Positions 42,381 to 52,442 are shown, counted from the first letter of the stretch. The stretch is DNA of 64,000 nt from Acidimicrobiales bacterium (GCA_013912105.1 JACERY010000004.1:33637-97636), one strand, 5' to 3'. Program-made: numbers and translations. Notes: generated by a model from the letters alone, not told the origin.

Positions 42381-43601
42381 ATGCACACAGGTCGTAATGA
42401 TGATACTAAACGCTCTAGAACTCGAAATGGCATTAGAACACTTCCAGATGCAAGTGATGGAAACATAGGGTTTCTTATCAACGATAATTTTAGGGGATTT
42501 AGCCAGGTAGATGACGTCTTCTGCCGATCACAGTATGACCCAGAAATCAAAACACCTCATTCTCAGAGGTTCTACGACATGTACCGTCGCCCATTAGCTA
42601 ACTGGCGTAATTCTGAGGGTTACGGCCAACACGATTATGCATTTCGAAATGCTACTTGGCATGTCGCTGATATCTTTGCAGAATTACGTGAGGTTGACGA
42701 CCGTCGTGACGGGTTTCTAGATCCACTTTCTTTTCTGAAGGATGGACCTGAAGAAATGGTTGAATTTAATTCTTTAACTGAATCTTCTCAAGTAATTAAA
42801 CAAGCAGGCAAAACAATTGGTGCTGATCTTATTGGGATAACTAAATTTGATAGCCGCTGGTCTTATTCTGAACTTTTTTCAATACAAAGTCTCAGCCCCA
42901 AACCTAACGAACTTGACGATGATCTAAAGAACGTCATTGTTATTGGACAATCAATGGACAGTGAACTGTTGGAGACAGCCCCTTCAGCTCTTTCAGGCGC
43001 TGCTACTGGAATGGGTTACTCTCAGGATGCTTTAGTCCTACTCACGCTTTCGCAGTTTATAAGAAACCTTGGGTATCGCGCTGTACCATCAATGAACGAT
43101 TCTGCCTTAGCTATACCGTATGCAGTTCAGGCTGGGCTAGGGGAATATGGAAAACACGGCTTAGTTATCACTCCAGAATTTGGATCAAGTGTGCGTTTCG
43201 GAAAAATATTTACTGATATGCCTCTTCTGCTGGATAAGCCAATCAAATTTGGTGTATCCGATATGTGCAATATTTGTAACGCTTGCTCAAAAGCATGCCC
43301 TAGTAAAGCAATCCCTGATGGTAAACCTTCACCTGTTACATTCAATCGTTCTAATATTTCTGGAGTAACGAAATGGACTATCGACGGAGAAGCTTGCTTC
43401 TCTTATTGGACAAAAATAAACACTGATTGTGCTGTCTGCATTAGAGTTTGCCCATTTACCCGCGATTACACCAAATTCAGACACCGTTTGTGGTTGAAGC
43501 TTTCTGGATCTCGTTTTCGAAAGATAGCGCTAAGAATAGATCAGAAATCTAAGCGAGGGAAGAGAGTGAAAAGCCGCACATGGTGGTCTAGCGAAAACTA
43601 G
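42381..43601 (+). CDS. Cytosolic reductive dehalogenase-like Fe-S protein
   Basis: The 406-residue protein carries two C-terminal ferredoxin-type cluster motifs: CNICNACSKACPSKAI (near 295) and CFSYWTKINTDCAVCIRVCP (about 338-357). The second, a distant Cys followed by CxxCxxxCP, plus the SYW and VCPF context, matches the RdhA/reductive dehalogenase domain better than epoxyqueuosine reductase (QueG). It has no Tat signal or membrane helix, and no rdhB anchor is nearby, so it looks cytosolic. The family needs a corrinoid. The N-terminal 130 residues contain YGQHDYAFRNATWHVAD and are not recognised. Actual dehalogenation is unproven. It overlaps ftsX by four bases. Confidence 0.78.
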   Translation: MHTGRNDDTKRSRTRNGIRTLPDASDGNIGFLINDNFRGFSQVDDVFCRSQYDPEIKTPHSQRFYDMYRRPLANWRNSEGYGQHDYAFRNATWHVADIFAELREVDDRRDGFLDPLSFLKDGPEEMVEFNSLTESSQVIKQAGKTIGADLIGITKFDSRWSYSELFSIQSLSPKPNELDDDLKNVIVIGQSMDSELLETAPSALSGAATGMGYSQDALVLLTLSQFIRNLGYRAVPSMNDSALAIPYAVQAGLGEYGKHGLVITPEFGSSVRFGKIFTDMPLLLDKPIKFGVSDMCNICNACSKACPSKAIPDGKPSPVTFNRSNISGVTKWTIDGEACFSYWTKINTDCAVCIRVCPFTRDYTKFRHRLWLKLSGSRFRKIALRIDQKSKRGKRVKSRTWWSSEN

Positions 43602-44491
43602 ACATCTAAAAATCTATACGCTGCTATAGCTGAACCTAAAGAACCAACGAGCGCACCTATCCCAAGCAGTAAAAAACCTATCTCCCAAACATCGCTCCCA
43701 GTTACTGCAAAGCTTTGCAAAATGTTGAGAACACTATCGCTTGATAACCATTCTTCAAAAGCTCTGTTCGCTCCGTAGACTGATGCAGTCCCAAGACTGG
43801 CCCCGACTATTCCCTGGAACGTACCTTCAAGCATAAATGGGATAAGAATAAACCAATTCGTAGCCCCTACTAATTTCATAACTTCTATCTCGCGCCTTCG
43901 AGCAAACATAGCCATTCGTATAGTGTTTAGGATAAGCAGTAACCCAGTTGCTAAAAGAATTATTCCTGCCCCTAATACAACCCACCTAATAACATCGGTA
44001 GCAGTTTCTATTTTAGATATTTCATCTGTGGCGCGAACTACCTTTCGTACTCCTGGTTTTGATTCAAAACTTGATGCGATGATTTCGATTGCTTCAGCAT
44101 TTAATTGAGCAGGAATAACACGATATGAAGATGGAATGACGTCAACAGTTACAAGTTGGGTAATTTCAGGGTTTTCTGGGAAAAAATCTTCATTAAACTC
44201 TCGCAATGCTTCTTCTTGACTAACGTACCGGTAACTCTCTATACCACTCGAATTCTGAAGATCTGTTTCGATAAGGCCTTTTTGGTCTTCAGAAATTTCA
44301 GGTTGTATCCAAATAATAAATTCAACGCCATCTTCCCATCTATCTGTAGCGTTCGAAACTCCCTTTTGGAGAAGTAAAGCAACCCCTAGCAGGCTTAACG
44401 AAACAGCTACAGTTAGAACCGATGCAAGAGTTAACGTGAGGTTTCTCCTAACGTTTCGGGCCGTTTCTTTAAGCAAATAATCAAGATTCAT
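43598..44491 (-). CDS. ftsX: Cell division protein FtsX
   Basis: FtsX is the membrane partner of FtsE and activates peptidoglycan hydrolases at the septum. The 297-residue protein has an N-terminal cytosolic segment with ETARNVRRNLTLTL, TM1 (about 20-45), an extracytoplasmic domain with EEALREFNEDF, and three further helices near 165-190, 215-240 and 265-290, including MFARRREIEVMKLVGATNWF between TM2 and TM3. The 18-base gap to ftsE shows an operon. Downstream the usual actinobacterial smpB is absent; instead the convergent RdhA-like gene overlaps. Confidence 0.93.
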   Translation of the reverse strand: MNLDYLLKETARNVRRNLTLTLASVLTVAVSLSLLGVALLLQKGVSNATDRWEDGVEFIIWIQPEISEDQKGLIETDLQNSSGIESYRYVSQEEALREFNEDFFPENPEITQLVTVDVIPSSYRVIPAQLNAEAIEIIASSFESKPGVRKVVRATDEISKIETATDVIRWVVLGAGIILLATGLLLILNTIRMAMFARRREIEVMKLVGATNWFILIPFMLEGTFQGIVGASLGTASVYGANRAFEEWLSSDSVLNILQSFAVTGSDVWEIGFLLLGIGALVGSLGSAIAAYRFLDV

Positions 44492-44509
44492 AACTATGAA
44501 ATTCGTTCA

Positions 44510-45187
44510 TCATTCATATACGCCTCGAGCTTGGTCTCTAACAATCTCTCCGCTGTTCAACTCGATTACCCTTCTTCTCATAGTGTCGACTATGCCCCTA
44601 TCATGTGTTGCCATTACGACAGTTGTTCCTGTTTCGTTAATTCGTTCTAGGAGTCTCATAATTTCTACGGATGTCTGTGGGTCTAGATTTCCAGTTGGCT
44701 CATCAGCCAGGAGAATTAGAGGGCGATTAACGAATGCTCTTGCAATAGAAACTCGCTGTTGTTCCCCACCTGAAAGTTCGTGCGGAAATCGGTTAGTTTT
44801 CTGTTGCAAGCCAACCAATTCAAGTATTGCGGGAACCTGATCGGCAATAACATATTTAGGGCGACCGATAACCTCCAAAGCAAATGCTACGTTTTGGGAA
44901 ACTGTTTTATTTGGAAGCAATTTGAAGTCCTGAAAAATACTTCCTATTTGCCGTCTCATACGGGGCACTCGCCATCTACTTAAAGAACCAATTTCTTTTC
45001 CGGCAACATATATTTTCCCGGTATCGGGCTCCTCTTCTTTATTCAGAAGTCGAAGGAATGTTGACTTTCCTGAGCCTGATTGACCTACAAGAAAGACAAA
45101 TTCACCCTTTTGGATATCGCAGGAGGCATCCCGAAGTGCTAATACTTCACCCTTGTAGACTTTTGTTACAGATTCCAGTTTGATCAT
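44510..45187 (-). CDS. ftsE: Cell division ATP-binding protein FtsE
   Basis: FtsE is the ABC ATPase of the FtsEX complex. The 225-residue protein has Walker [12 protein letters not shown]-loop [10 protein letters not shown], signature [16 protein letters not shown], Walker [13 protein letters not shown] and switch [30 protein letters not shown] is typical of FtsE. The actinobacterial order prfB-ftsE-ftsX is kept; the gap to prfB is 73 bases. Confidence 0.95.
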   Translation of the reverse strand: MIKLESVTKVYKGEVLALRDASCDIQKGEFVFLVGQSGSGKSTFLRLLNKEEEPDTGKIYVAGKEIGSLSRWRVPRMRRQIGSIFQDFKLLPNKTVSQNVAFALEVIGRPKYVIADQVPAILELVGLQQKTNRFPHELSGGEQQRVSIARAFVNRPLILLADEPTGNLDPQTSVEIMRLLERINETGTTVVMATHDRGIVDTMRRRVIELNSGEIVRDQARGVYE

Positions 45188-45260
45188 TAAACTCTCAGAC
45201 TAAATTATTGTATTCCCGACGTTACCACCAGTGCATTATTGTTTTAGGCAGGGTCAGCTA

Positions 45261-46373
45261 TCAAATTTCGTCGGACTCCGACCTGGCCCACCGTAAGTAG
45301 GCCTCTATAAAGGAGCCTATTTCACCATTTAGTACAGATTCAACAGCGCCAACCTCATGATTTGAACGAAGATCTTTTACCATTTGATATGGCTGCATAA
45401 CGTATGAACGAATCTGACTTCCAAACCCAACATTCGTATTCTCTCCATTTATACTCGCTATTTCAGCTTCCCGTTGTTTACGTTCTAGATCAAGAAGTCT
45501 TGCTGAAAGCATCTGCATACACCTATCTTTATTTTGATGCTGACTTCGCTCGTTTTGACAGGAAACTACAGTTCCAGTCGGAAGGTGTGTAATGCGCACA
45601 GCTGAATCTGTCACGTTAACGTGTTGACCGCCAGCTCCAGATGAACGGTAGGTGTCTATTCGAAGTTCTGTTTCGTCAATAACTATTTCATCAGAAACCT
45701 CTTCGAAAAACGGAACGACATGCATTGAGGCAAAAGAGGTATGACGATTTGCTTGTTTATTAAATGGGGATATCCGTACTAACCTATGAACGCCATGTTC
45801 AGACTGAAGCATTCCATAGGAACGACGCCCGCTAATTATAAACTCAGCAGATGAGATCCCTGCCTCTGTACCTTCAGAAACCGAGGTTAGCTCAAATGCC
45901 AAACCTGCTTGGTCTGCCCACCTTTGGTACATGCGCAACAACATCTCAGCCCAGTCTTGTGCTTCTGTTCCACCTTCGCCTGATTGTATGTAACAGACAG
46001 CATCGCTTTCATCATGTTCACCTGTGAATAGTGAACGTAACTCAAGATCGTCGAAGGTTCGATTTATTTCAGCTAGCAAGGCTTCCGCTTCTTCAATACT
46101 CGCTAAATCATTCTCTTCTTGAGATAACTCTAGAAGAGTTTCAGCATCTTCAATTTTGGTTTGAAGTTGATTAAATAAGACAATATCCTCTGTGATTTCA
46201 GAAAGCTCTTGGCTTAATTTTTTTGCTATTTCAGTGTTATCCCAAAAGTCTGGTTTAGCAACAAGATCTTCTAGTTCCTTTCTTCTGTCTTCAATTTCTT
46301 CTATACGAAGGTACTGGAATGCCTCGCCTAACCTTTTTCGAAGATAGAAAGGAGCAATAGCGGATTCAGACAT
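45261..46373 (-). CDS. prfB: Peptide chain release factor 2
   Basis: RF2 releases peptides at UGA and UAA. The 370-residue protein has the anticodon-like SPF tripeptide in ISPFNKQANRHTSF and the catalytic GGQ in SSGAGGQHVN. No in-frame UGA frameshift site is seen near the start, unlike in E. coli; actinobacteria generally lack it. The N-terminal helix region (about 10-110) is complete. It lies 48 bases after secA and upstream of ftsE. Confidence 0.94.
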   Translation of the reverse strand: MSESAIAPFYLRKRLGEAFQYLRIEEIEDRRKELEDLVAKPDFWDNTEIAKKLSQELSEITEDIVLFNQLQTKIEDAETLLELSQEENDLASIEEAEALLAEINRTFDDLELRSLFTGEHDESDAVCYIQSGEGGTEAQDWAEMLLRMYQRWADQAGLAFELTSVSEGTEAGISSAEFIISGRRSYGMLQSEHGVHRLVRISPFNKQANRHTSFASMHVVPFFEEVSDEIVIDETELRIDTYRSSGAGGQHVNVTDSAVRITHLPTGTVVSCQNERSQHQNKDRCMQMLSARLLDLERKQREAEIASINGENTNVGFGSQIRSYVMQPYQMVKDLRSNHEVGAVESVLNGEIGSFIEAYLRWARSESDEI

Positions 46374-46421
46374 TACAAAATTCTAGCCCAGAGTAATGAT
46401 TCATTGCAGGTGTTATATAGC

Positions 46422-49163
46422 TCACCTGCCATGGCACTGTTTAAACTTTTTCCCAGAGTCGCAAGGGCAAGGCTCGTTCCTACCTGTTTTCTCAAAATCG
46501 CTTCTAACGACGGTCTTTTGTTTGCCTGAGGAACTTTCTTCAACTGGTTTTGGGGCATCTTTAATTAATGAATCCGAAGAGTTGGTTTGAGTTACCGCAG
46601 CTATAGCGCCTGATGCTATCTCATCCGTACCTGAATATTTAATATTGCTTGCCTCTTCAGAGTCACTAGGGTCTCTTTCCGTAGCCTCATCCGAACTTAT
46701 CTGAATGTGAGTTATGTACTTAACGAAATCTTCGCCGACTGATTCCATCATTGTTTCAAACATTTCGAATCCTTCTCTTTGCCATTCAGTTAAAGGATTC
46801 TTCTGCCCCATCGCCCTTAGATGAATTCCCTCTTTCAAGTAATCCATTGAGTAGAGATGATCACGCCAGCGTTGATCGAGGATCCGGAGCATAATCTGTC
46901 CTTCAACTTGCCTCATGATTTCAGGAGTTATTTCTATCTCTCGTTTGTTATAGAAAACTAACGCTTGTTCCATTGAGAATTCGTACAATTCGTTAATATC
47001 TTTGAAAGAGTTGAGATCTGAGATTTCTAGTTCGTGGGGCCACAGGGTCGTGAGGGCAGTTACAAGACCTTCGATATCCCATTCTTCAGGAAGCTCGGTT
47101 GGGCAATGAGTAGTCAAAGCTTCGTCAATAGCTGCTGCAAAGCAATTTATAGTCTCATCTCTTAAATTCTCTCCAGTTAGAATGTCATTTCGTCTGGCAT
47201 AAATGACTTTTCTCTGCTCATTCATGACCTCGTCATATTTCAGAACGTTTTTTCTAATTTCAGCATTTCTCTGCTCGACAGTATTTTGAGCTCGTTCAAT
47301 CGCCTTTGTAACCATTTTGTCTCCAATTGGAGCGTCATCTGGTAGAGCTTTTTTCATCACCCACTCCATCGCTCCAGTTGCGAACAGTCGCATCAGTTCA
47401 TCTTCTAGCGAGAGGTAAAATCGTGATTCACCAGGGTCACCCTGCCTTCCAGATCTTCCCCGTAATTGGTTATCTATCCTTCGGCTATCATGCCTTTCTG
47501 TCCCAAGCACATACAAGCCACCAAGTTCTTTGACTTTAGTACCCTCTTCCGAACAGACAGGTTCGTATTTTTCAAAAAGTTCCTTATACCTTAATTTCCC
47601 GGACTCATCGTTAACATCTAGACCTTCAGATAACAAGTCTTTTTCCGCTAAGCCTTCTGGATTTCCTCCTAGAATAATATCCACACCACGGCCAGCCATA
47701 TTCGTTGCGACGGTTACTGAACCAATTCGTCCGGCTTGGGCAACAACACCTGCTTCACTCGTGTGAAGTTTCGCATTTAGAACGGAGTGATTAACACCTC
47801 TTTTATTTAACAATTCAGAAACTAACTCCGATTTCTCCACGGAAATAGTTCCCACAAGAATAGGCTGCCCCTTCTCATTCCTATCTACGATATCTTCTAC
47901 TAAAGCATCGTATTTCCCGTCCTCAGAACGGTAAATGAAGTCAACTTGGTCTTCACGAATTATGGGAAGGTTTGTAGGTATTGGGACAACATGCAATCCA
48001 TAAGTGTTGTAAAACTCTGCTGCCTCTGTTTCTGCTGTTCCTGTCATCCCGGCCAGCTTGTCATAAAGGCGAAAGTAATTTTGCAGTGTGATTGTTGCTA
48101 GAGTTTGATTTTCTTCTTTGATCTTTACGCCTTCTTTGGCTTCTACCGCTTGATGTAAGCCATCGCTCCAGCGTCGACCGTCAAGAACGCGACCAGTGAA
48201 CTCATCGACAATCTTGACTTCATCATTCGCGATAATATATTCCTTATCTTTATGAAAGAGCTCTTTAGCTTTTAGTGCGACTTGGAATTGATGCACTAGG
48301 TTTGCTGAAACACCTTCATATAAGTTTTCGATTCCTAAGGCTTTCTCTACGGCGTGGACCCCATTCTCAGTAGGCGCAACAGTTCGCTTTTCTTCATCGA
48401 CTTCGTAGTGCTGGTCACGTTGGAGGCTTCCCACAATCGATGCAAATTGATAATAGGTTTTCGCAGCATCTGCTAGTTTTCCACTGATGATGAGGGGAGT
48501 TCTAGCTTCATCTATAAGAATGCTATCGATTTCGTCGACTATACAATAGTGATGCCCTCTTTGGACTTTGTTCTCCGCTGACATTGTCATGTTGTCGCGT
48601 AAATAATCAAAACCTAGTTCATTGTTTGTTCCGTAAGTAACATCAGCTTCATATTGAACTCGCTTATGGGCTGTGTCGCGGTTACCGGGGACGACGAGTC
48701 CAACCTCTAAACCTAACCAACGGTAAATTTGCCCCATCCATTCAGCATCCCGCGAAGCTAAATAGTCATTAACAGTAACAACATGGACTCCTTTACCTGC
48801 AAGAGCATTGAGGTAGATGGGCAATGTTGAAGTTAGTGTCTTCCCTTCACCTGTTCGCATTTCTGCAACCCAACCAAAATGAAGCGCAGCACCACCGATC
48901 AGTTGGACGTCGTAATGCCTTTGACCAATTACGCGCCATGCTGCTTCGCGAACAACGGCAAAAGCATCTATCAGAAGCGCGTTGACGCTTTCTCCCTGTT
49001 CAATTCTTTGTTTGAGGTATCCTGTTTGCGCTTGCAGTTCTTCATCACTCAGCTTACTTATTTCAGCTTCAAGCTCATTTATATCAGGAACAAGGTCTTC
49101 AAGAACCTTGAGCTTTTTTCCTTCGCCTGAACGAAGAATTTTCTTCATCGGGTTTTTACTCAT
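46422..49163 (-). CDS. secA: Preprotein translocase ATPase SecA
   Basis: SecA drives proteins through SecYEG. The 913-residue protein has MRTGEGKTL (Walker A) near 110, YCIVDEIDSILIDEARTPL (DEAD-type Walker B), VATNMAGRGVDI and GTERHDSRRIDNQLRGRSGR of the second motor domain. The C-terminal zinc-binding tail ENEPCPC-type RNEPCPCDSGKKFKQCHG is present, which points to the housekeeping SecA1 rather than accessory SecA2. A linker of about 60 residues rich in Ser, Glu and Asp precedes the tail. Confidence 0.96.
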   Translation of the reverse strand: MSKNPMKKILRSGEGKKLKVLEDLVPDINELEAEISKLSDEELQAQTGYLKQRIEQGESVNALLIDAFAVVREAAWRVIGQRHYDVQLIGGAALHFGWVAEMRTGEGKTLTSTLPIYLNALAGKGVHVVTVNDYLASRDAEWMGQIYRWLGLEVGLVVPGNRDTAHKRVQYEADVTYGTNNELGFDYLRDNMTMSAENKVQRGHHYCIVDEIDSILIDEARTPLIISGKLADAAKTYYQFASIVGSLQRDQHYEVDEEKRTVAPTENGVHAVEKALGIENLYEGVSANLVHQFQVALKAKELFHKDKEYIIANDEVKIVDEFTGRVLDGRRWSDGLHQAVEAKEGVKIKEENQTLATITLQNYFRLYDKLAGMTGTAETEAAEFYNTYGLHVVPIPTNLPIIREDQVDFIYRSEDGKYDALVEDIVDRNEKGQPILVGTISVEKSELVSELLNKRGVNHSVLNAKLHTSEAGVVAQAGRIGSVTVATNMAGRGVDIILGGNPEGLAEKDLLSEGLDVNDESGKLRYKELFEKYEPVCSEEGTKVKELGGLYVLGTERHDSRRIDNQLRGRSGRQGDPGESRFYLSLEDELMRLFATGAMEWVMKKALPDDAPIGDKMVTKAIERAQNTVEQRNAEIRKNVLKYDEVMNEQRKVIYARRNDILTGENLRDETINCFAAAIDEALTTHCPTELPEEWDIEGLVTALTTLWPHELEISDLNSFKDINELYEFSMEQALVFYNKREIEITPEIMRQVEGQIMLRILDQRWRDHLYSMDYLKEGIHLRAMGQKNPLTEWQREGFEMFETMMESVGEDFVKYITHIQISSDEATERDPSDSEEASNIKYSGTDEIASGAIAAVTQTNSSDSLIKDAPKPVEESSSGKQKTVVRSDFEKTGRNEPCPCDSGKKFKQCHGR

Positions 49164-49231
49164 TAGAACTCTGATTCTATGACTTTAAGGTTCTTTTGAC
49201 TACAGACAAAAACGAACAATTCTGTGTCTTT

Positions 49232-50692
49232 TTAATAACGATAGTGTTCCGGCTTAAACGGGCCTTCAGCGGGCACATCAATATAATCTGCTTGTTCTGA
49301 AGTAAGCTCAGTAAGTCTTACCCCCAGCGCTTCAAGATGAAGTCTTGCAACTTTCTCATCTAACAGCTTTGGAATAGTTATTACTTCTGGCCTGTAGCTT
49401 TCGGCATTCTCATGCAGGTCTATTTGAGCCATCACCTGATTTGTGAAACTAAAACTCATTACAAAACTAGGGTGACCGGTCGCATTTCCTAAGTTAAGCA
49501 AGCGTCCTTCGGAGAGAACTATTACCGAATGCCCATCAGGAAAGACGTATTCGTCAACTTGAGGTTTAATTTGTGTTCTTTGAACATCTGACATTTTCTG
49601 TAACCCAGCCATATCAATCTCATTATCAAAATGGCCAATATTTCCTACAATAGCTTGGTGCTTCATACGCGCCATATGTTGTGCATTGATAATATCCTTG
49701 TTGCCAGTAGCAGATATGAAGATATCAGCTGTATCCATCACGTCTTCCAGACGCACAACTTGATATCCCTCCATGACAGCTTGTAGCGCACAGATTGGGT
49801 CTACTTCTGTTACAACAACCCGAGCCCCTTGACCAGCTAATGATGCAGCACAACCCTTTCCAACATCTCCATAGCCCAACACACAAGCTACTTTTCCGCC
49901 TATCATCGTGTCAGTAGCCCGATTGATCCCATCAATTAGTGAGTGTCGGCAACCGTAGAGATTGTCAAATTTAGATTTCGTAACTGCATCATTTACATTT
50001 ATTGCTGGAAATAAGAGTCTCTCATCAGATTGCATCTGATAAAGCCTATGAACGCCAGTCGTGGTCTCTTCTGAAACACCTTTAATATTTGCGGCAACTG
50101 ATTTCCAATCCACTGAGCTATCATCGCTTATCTTCTGCATTCTTTGCAGAAAAACATTCCACTCTTCTGAGTCATCTTCTTCAGGGGTAGGTACGTAACC
50201 CTGCAATTGATATTCGAGTCCTTTGTGAACCATCAAGGTAGCATCTCCGCCATCGTCCAAGATAAGGTTCGGGCTACCACCATCGTCCCATTTGAAAAGT
50301 TGCTCAGTTGCCCACCAATACTCTTCGAGAGTTTCGCCTTTCCAAGCAAAAACCGGAATGCCATTTGGCTTTTCAAAAGTTCCTTCAGGCCCAACCGCAA
50401 CTGCAGCAGCTGCATGATCTTGTGTAGAGAAAATATTACACGAGACCCATCTGACCTCTGCTCCTAGCGCAACTAGTGTCTCTATCAGAACCGCTGTTTG
50501 CACGGTCATGTGAAGTGATCCAGCTATACGCGCCCCGCTAAGCGGTTGAGTATCTTGCAATTCAGCTCGCAAAGCCATTAACCCTGGCATTTCATTTTCC
50601 GCTAATCGGATCTCTTTTCTTCCAAAATCAGCTAGTGATATATCAGCTACTTTAAATTTATTTTTTGGCACGAAAGTCCCTTTCCACTCCAA
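49232..50692 (-). CDS. ahcY: Adenosylhomocysteinase
   Basis: AhcY hydrolyses S-adenosylhomocysteine to adenosine and homocysteine using bound NAD. The 486-residue protein has [32 protein letters not shown], the substrate region [11 protein letters not shown]-binding [32 protein letters not shown] and the C-terminal KPEHYRY-type ending. The insert near 180 is typical of actinobacterial long forms. The 110-base leader between the Trm112 gene and this start contains an inverted-repeat hairpin. A downstream GTG seven codons in is an alternative start. Confidence 0.95.
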   Translation of the reverse strand: MEWKGTFVPKNKFKVADISLADFGRKEIRLAENEMPGLMALRAELQDTQPLSGARIAGSLHMTVQTAVLIETLVALGAEVRWVSCNIFSTQDHAAAAVAVGPEGTFEKPNGIPVFAWKGETLEEYWWATEQLFKWDDGGSPNLILDDGGDATLMVHKGLEYQLQGYVPTPEEDDSEEWNVFLQRMQKISDDSSVDWKSVAANIKGVSEETTTGVHRLYQMQSDERLLFPAINVNDAVTKSKFDNLYGCRHSLIDGINRATDTMIGGKVACVLGYGDVGKGCAASLAGQGARVVVTEVDPICALQAVMEGYQVVRLEDVMDTADIFISATGNKDIINAQHMARMKHQAIVGNIGHFDNEIDMAGLQKMSDVQRTQIKPQVDEYVFPDGHSVIVLSEGRLLNLGNATGHPSFVMSFSFTNQVMAQIDLHENAESYRPEVITIPKLLDEKVARLHLEALGVRLTELTSEQADYIDVPAEGPFKPEHYRY

Positions 50693-50701
50693 GAAGTTTG
50701 C

Positions 50702-50734
50702 GGCTGGGTCTCTTGACGCCGCTCAACAGCCAGC
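50702..50734 (-). promoter_or_regulatory. Inverted-repeat hairpin in the ahcY leader
   Basis: On the transcribed strand GCTGG pairs with CCAGC, and inside the loop TTGA-GCGGCG-TCAA forms a second helix, giving a two-tier hairpin about 10 bases before the ahcY start codon. It is too close to the start for a terminator of the previous gene, and no T-run follows. A translational control element is possible. It does not show the full consensus of a known SAH or SAM riboswitch that I could verify by eye. Confidence 0.4.
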
Positions 50735-50802
50735 ACATTCTACTATGTTCTTGAACAGTTACTGCACGTAAATGGCTAGTTCAGATAAAACAGAATGTAA
50801 AT

Positions 50803-51003
50803 CTATCGACGTGTCAACTCAGCGTGTTTTTCTTCCGTTACAGCTTCTGCTTCACTAATTAGAAGAACAGGAATACCCTCTCTAATAGGGTATGCGCGAC
50901 GAGTACGAGGGTTGTAGAGAATATTTTCGTCTTCGAAATACAACAACTCTCCCTTATCTTCTGGACACGCGAGGATCTTTAGAAGTTCGTGATCAATGGC
51001 CAT
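50803..51003 (-). CDS. Trm112-like small zinc-ribbon-type protein
   Basis: This 66-residue protein fits the bacterial Trm112/YcaR family: ELLKILACPEDKGELLYFED, then NPRTRRAYPIREGIPVLLISEA. The family usually has Cys residues for zinc, but here only the single CPEDKG motif remains, so zinc binding is doubtful. Members of this family act as activators of methyltransferases. It lies 23 bases after manB on the same strand, a neighbourhood commonly seen in actinobacteria. Confidence 0.85.
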   Translation of the reverse strand: MAIDHELLKILACPEDKGELLYFEDENILYNPRTRRAYPIREGIPVLLISEAEAVTEEKHAELTRR

Positions 51004-51026
51004 CTTGAGATACTACCGTCAGAAGT

Positions 51027-52442
51027 TCATTTGGCGTCACTACTTCGAAAATCAGAAATGATCTCTTTGAGAAATTTTAATTTTTCATTTCGTATGATTT
51101 CGCTTTTCGCTTCTAGGTTTAACCGAATTAATGGTTCCGTATTGGAAAGTCGAAGATTGAACCACCAATCTTTAGATGAAACAGTCAAACCGTCTAAAGT
51201 GTCCTGATCTTGGTCATTGAATTCGTTAGCTAAAGTATCTAATAGAGCGCCCGTGTTATGGATTTCAAAGTTTAGTTCGCCTGTTGAAAAGTAGATTTCA
51301 TAATTCTTTCGAAGTTGCGAAAGTGGGACTTGCTGTAAGCTCATCTGCTCTAGAACGATTAGAGCAGCAATGATTCCTGAATCAGCATAAAAATTGTCTC
51401 GGAAGTAATAGTGGCCTGAGTGCTCTCCACCAAAAGCAGAATTTGTATCAGCCATTAGTTTCTTAATATGCGAGTGCCCTACCCTACTCCTAATCGGGTT
51501 TCCGCCCTTTGCGATAACTGTTTCCTTGACTATTCTTGAGCAAATTAGATTGTAAATTATAGATGCTTTGGGTTCTTTAGCTAACACCCCCTCCGCAACA
51601 ATGGCAGTTGTGGTTGATCCAGACAATGGCATACCAAGTTCATCGATGAGAAAAACCCGGTCAGCATCCCCATCAAAGGCAAGGCCAATATCCGCAGATT
51701 TATCAAGTACTTCCTTCTTAAGATCCACTAGATTTTCTGGATTTAATGGATCTGCGGGGTGGTTTGGAAATGTCCCATCAAGTTCGCCGTATAGAAGTTG
51801 TAGATTAGGTGGTATCTTCTCAAAAACGGCTGGAGCTATAAGTCCTCCCATTCCATTTGCAGTATCAGCTACTACTTGAAATTCTTTCAAATTTTCTATC
51901 GCTATGAACCCTAGTGCATGAGAAACAAAATCTTCTAAGACATTCACTTTTCGCAACTCTCCGAGGGGCGAATGTCTAATTTTCTCTCCCAATAATCTTT
52001 TACCATCAGATTTTTCAGTCTCTAAGTCTTTTGCAAGTATTTTGATGCGTTCAAGACCTGATCCTTCACCGATTGGAACAGCTTTTGATTTACAAAGTTT
52101 CAATCCGTTATATTCTACTGGGTTATGAGAAGCTGTGAAGACAACCCCTGGCGCTGAGTAATGCCCAGAAGCGAAATACAGCATGTCCGTTGAGCACAAC
52201 CCAAGCGAAACGACTTCAATGCCCTTAGCAACAAACTCTTGAATGAACGCTGTAGCAAGTTCTTCACCTGATGGTCGCATATCATAGCCCACAAGAATTC
52301 TTTGGTTACTGCCCCATTCTCCTTCTTGATCTAGGAAATGGTAGAAAGCATGACCTATATTGCCACAAGCTTCCGAGTCAATTTCCTGAGGGTACAAACC
52401 ACGAATGTCATACGACTTAAAGATTGCGTCAATATCGCCCAT
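51027..52442 (-). CDS. manB: Phosphomannomutase/phosphoglucomutase
   Basis: This alpha-D-phosphohexomutase (471 residues) interconverts hexose 6- and 1-phosphates. It has SYDIRGLYPQEI at the N-terminus, the phosphoserine loop FTASHNPVEYNG, metal loop LAFDGDADRVFLID, sugar-binding GGEHSGHYYF and a C-terminal phosphate site RLSNTEPLIRLNLE. The order is that of ManB (mannose 1-phosphate supply). Mannose 1-phosphate would feed GDP-mannose for the gmd and rmd genes 9 kb away. It begins a minus-strand run with the Trm112-like gene and ahcY. Confidence 0.93.
   Translation of the reverse strand: MGDIDAIFKSYDIRGLYPQEIDSEACGNIGHAFYHFLDQEGEWGSNQRILVGYDMRPSGEELATAFIQEFVAKGIEVVSLGLCSTDMLYFASGHYSAPGVVFTASHNPVEYNGLKLCKSKAVPIGEGSGLERIKILAKDLETEKSDGKRLLGEKIRHSPLGELRKVNVLEDFVSHALGFIAIENLKEFQVVADTANGMGGLIAPAVFEKIPPNLQLLYGELDGTFPNHPADPLNPENLVDLKKEVLDKSADIGLAFDGDADRVFLIDELGMPLSGSTTTAIVAEGVLAKEPKASIIYNLICSRIVKETVIAKGGNPIRSRVGHSHIKKLMADTNSAFGGEHSGHYYFRDNFYADSGIIAALIVLEQMSLQQVPLSQLRKNYEIYFSTGELNFEIHNTGALLDTLANEFNDQDQDTLDGLTVSSKDWWFNLRLSNTEPLIRLNLEAKSEIIRNEKLKFLKEIISDFRSSDAK

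Noticed and set aside
42381..43601. Annotation as epoxyqueuosine reductase QueG
   Set aside because: The second cluster context (SYW then CAVCIRVCPF) and the N-terminal layout fit the reductive dehalogenase domain better, though QueG kinship remains possible.
45261..46421. Programmed frameshift in prfB
   Set aside because: The single frame from 46373 covers the whole N-terminal domain and no CUU-UGA-like site precedes it.
50693..50802. Known SAM or SAH riboswitch upstream of ahcY
   Set aside because: A hairpin is present but I could not verify the conserved core of any known class by eye.
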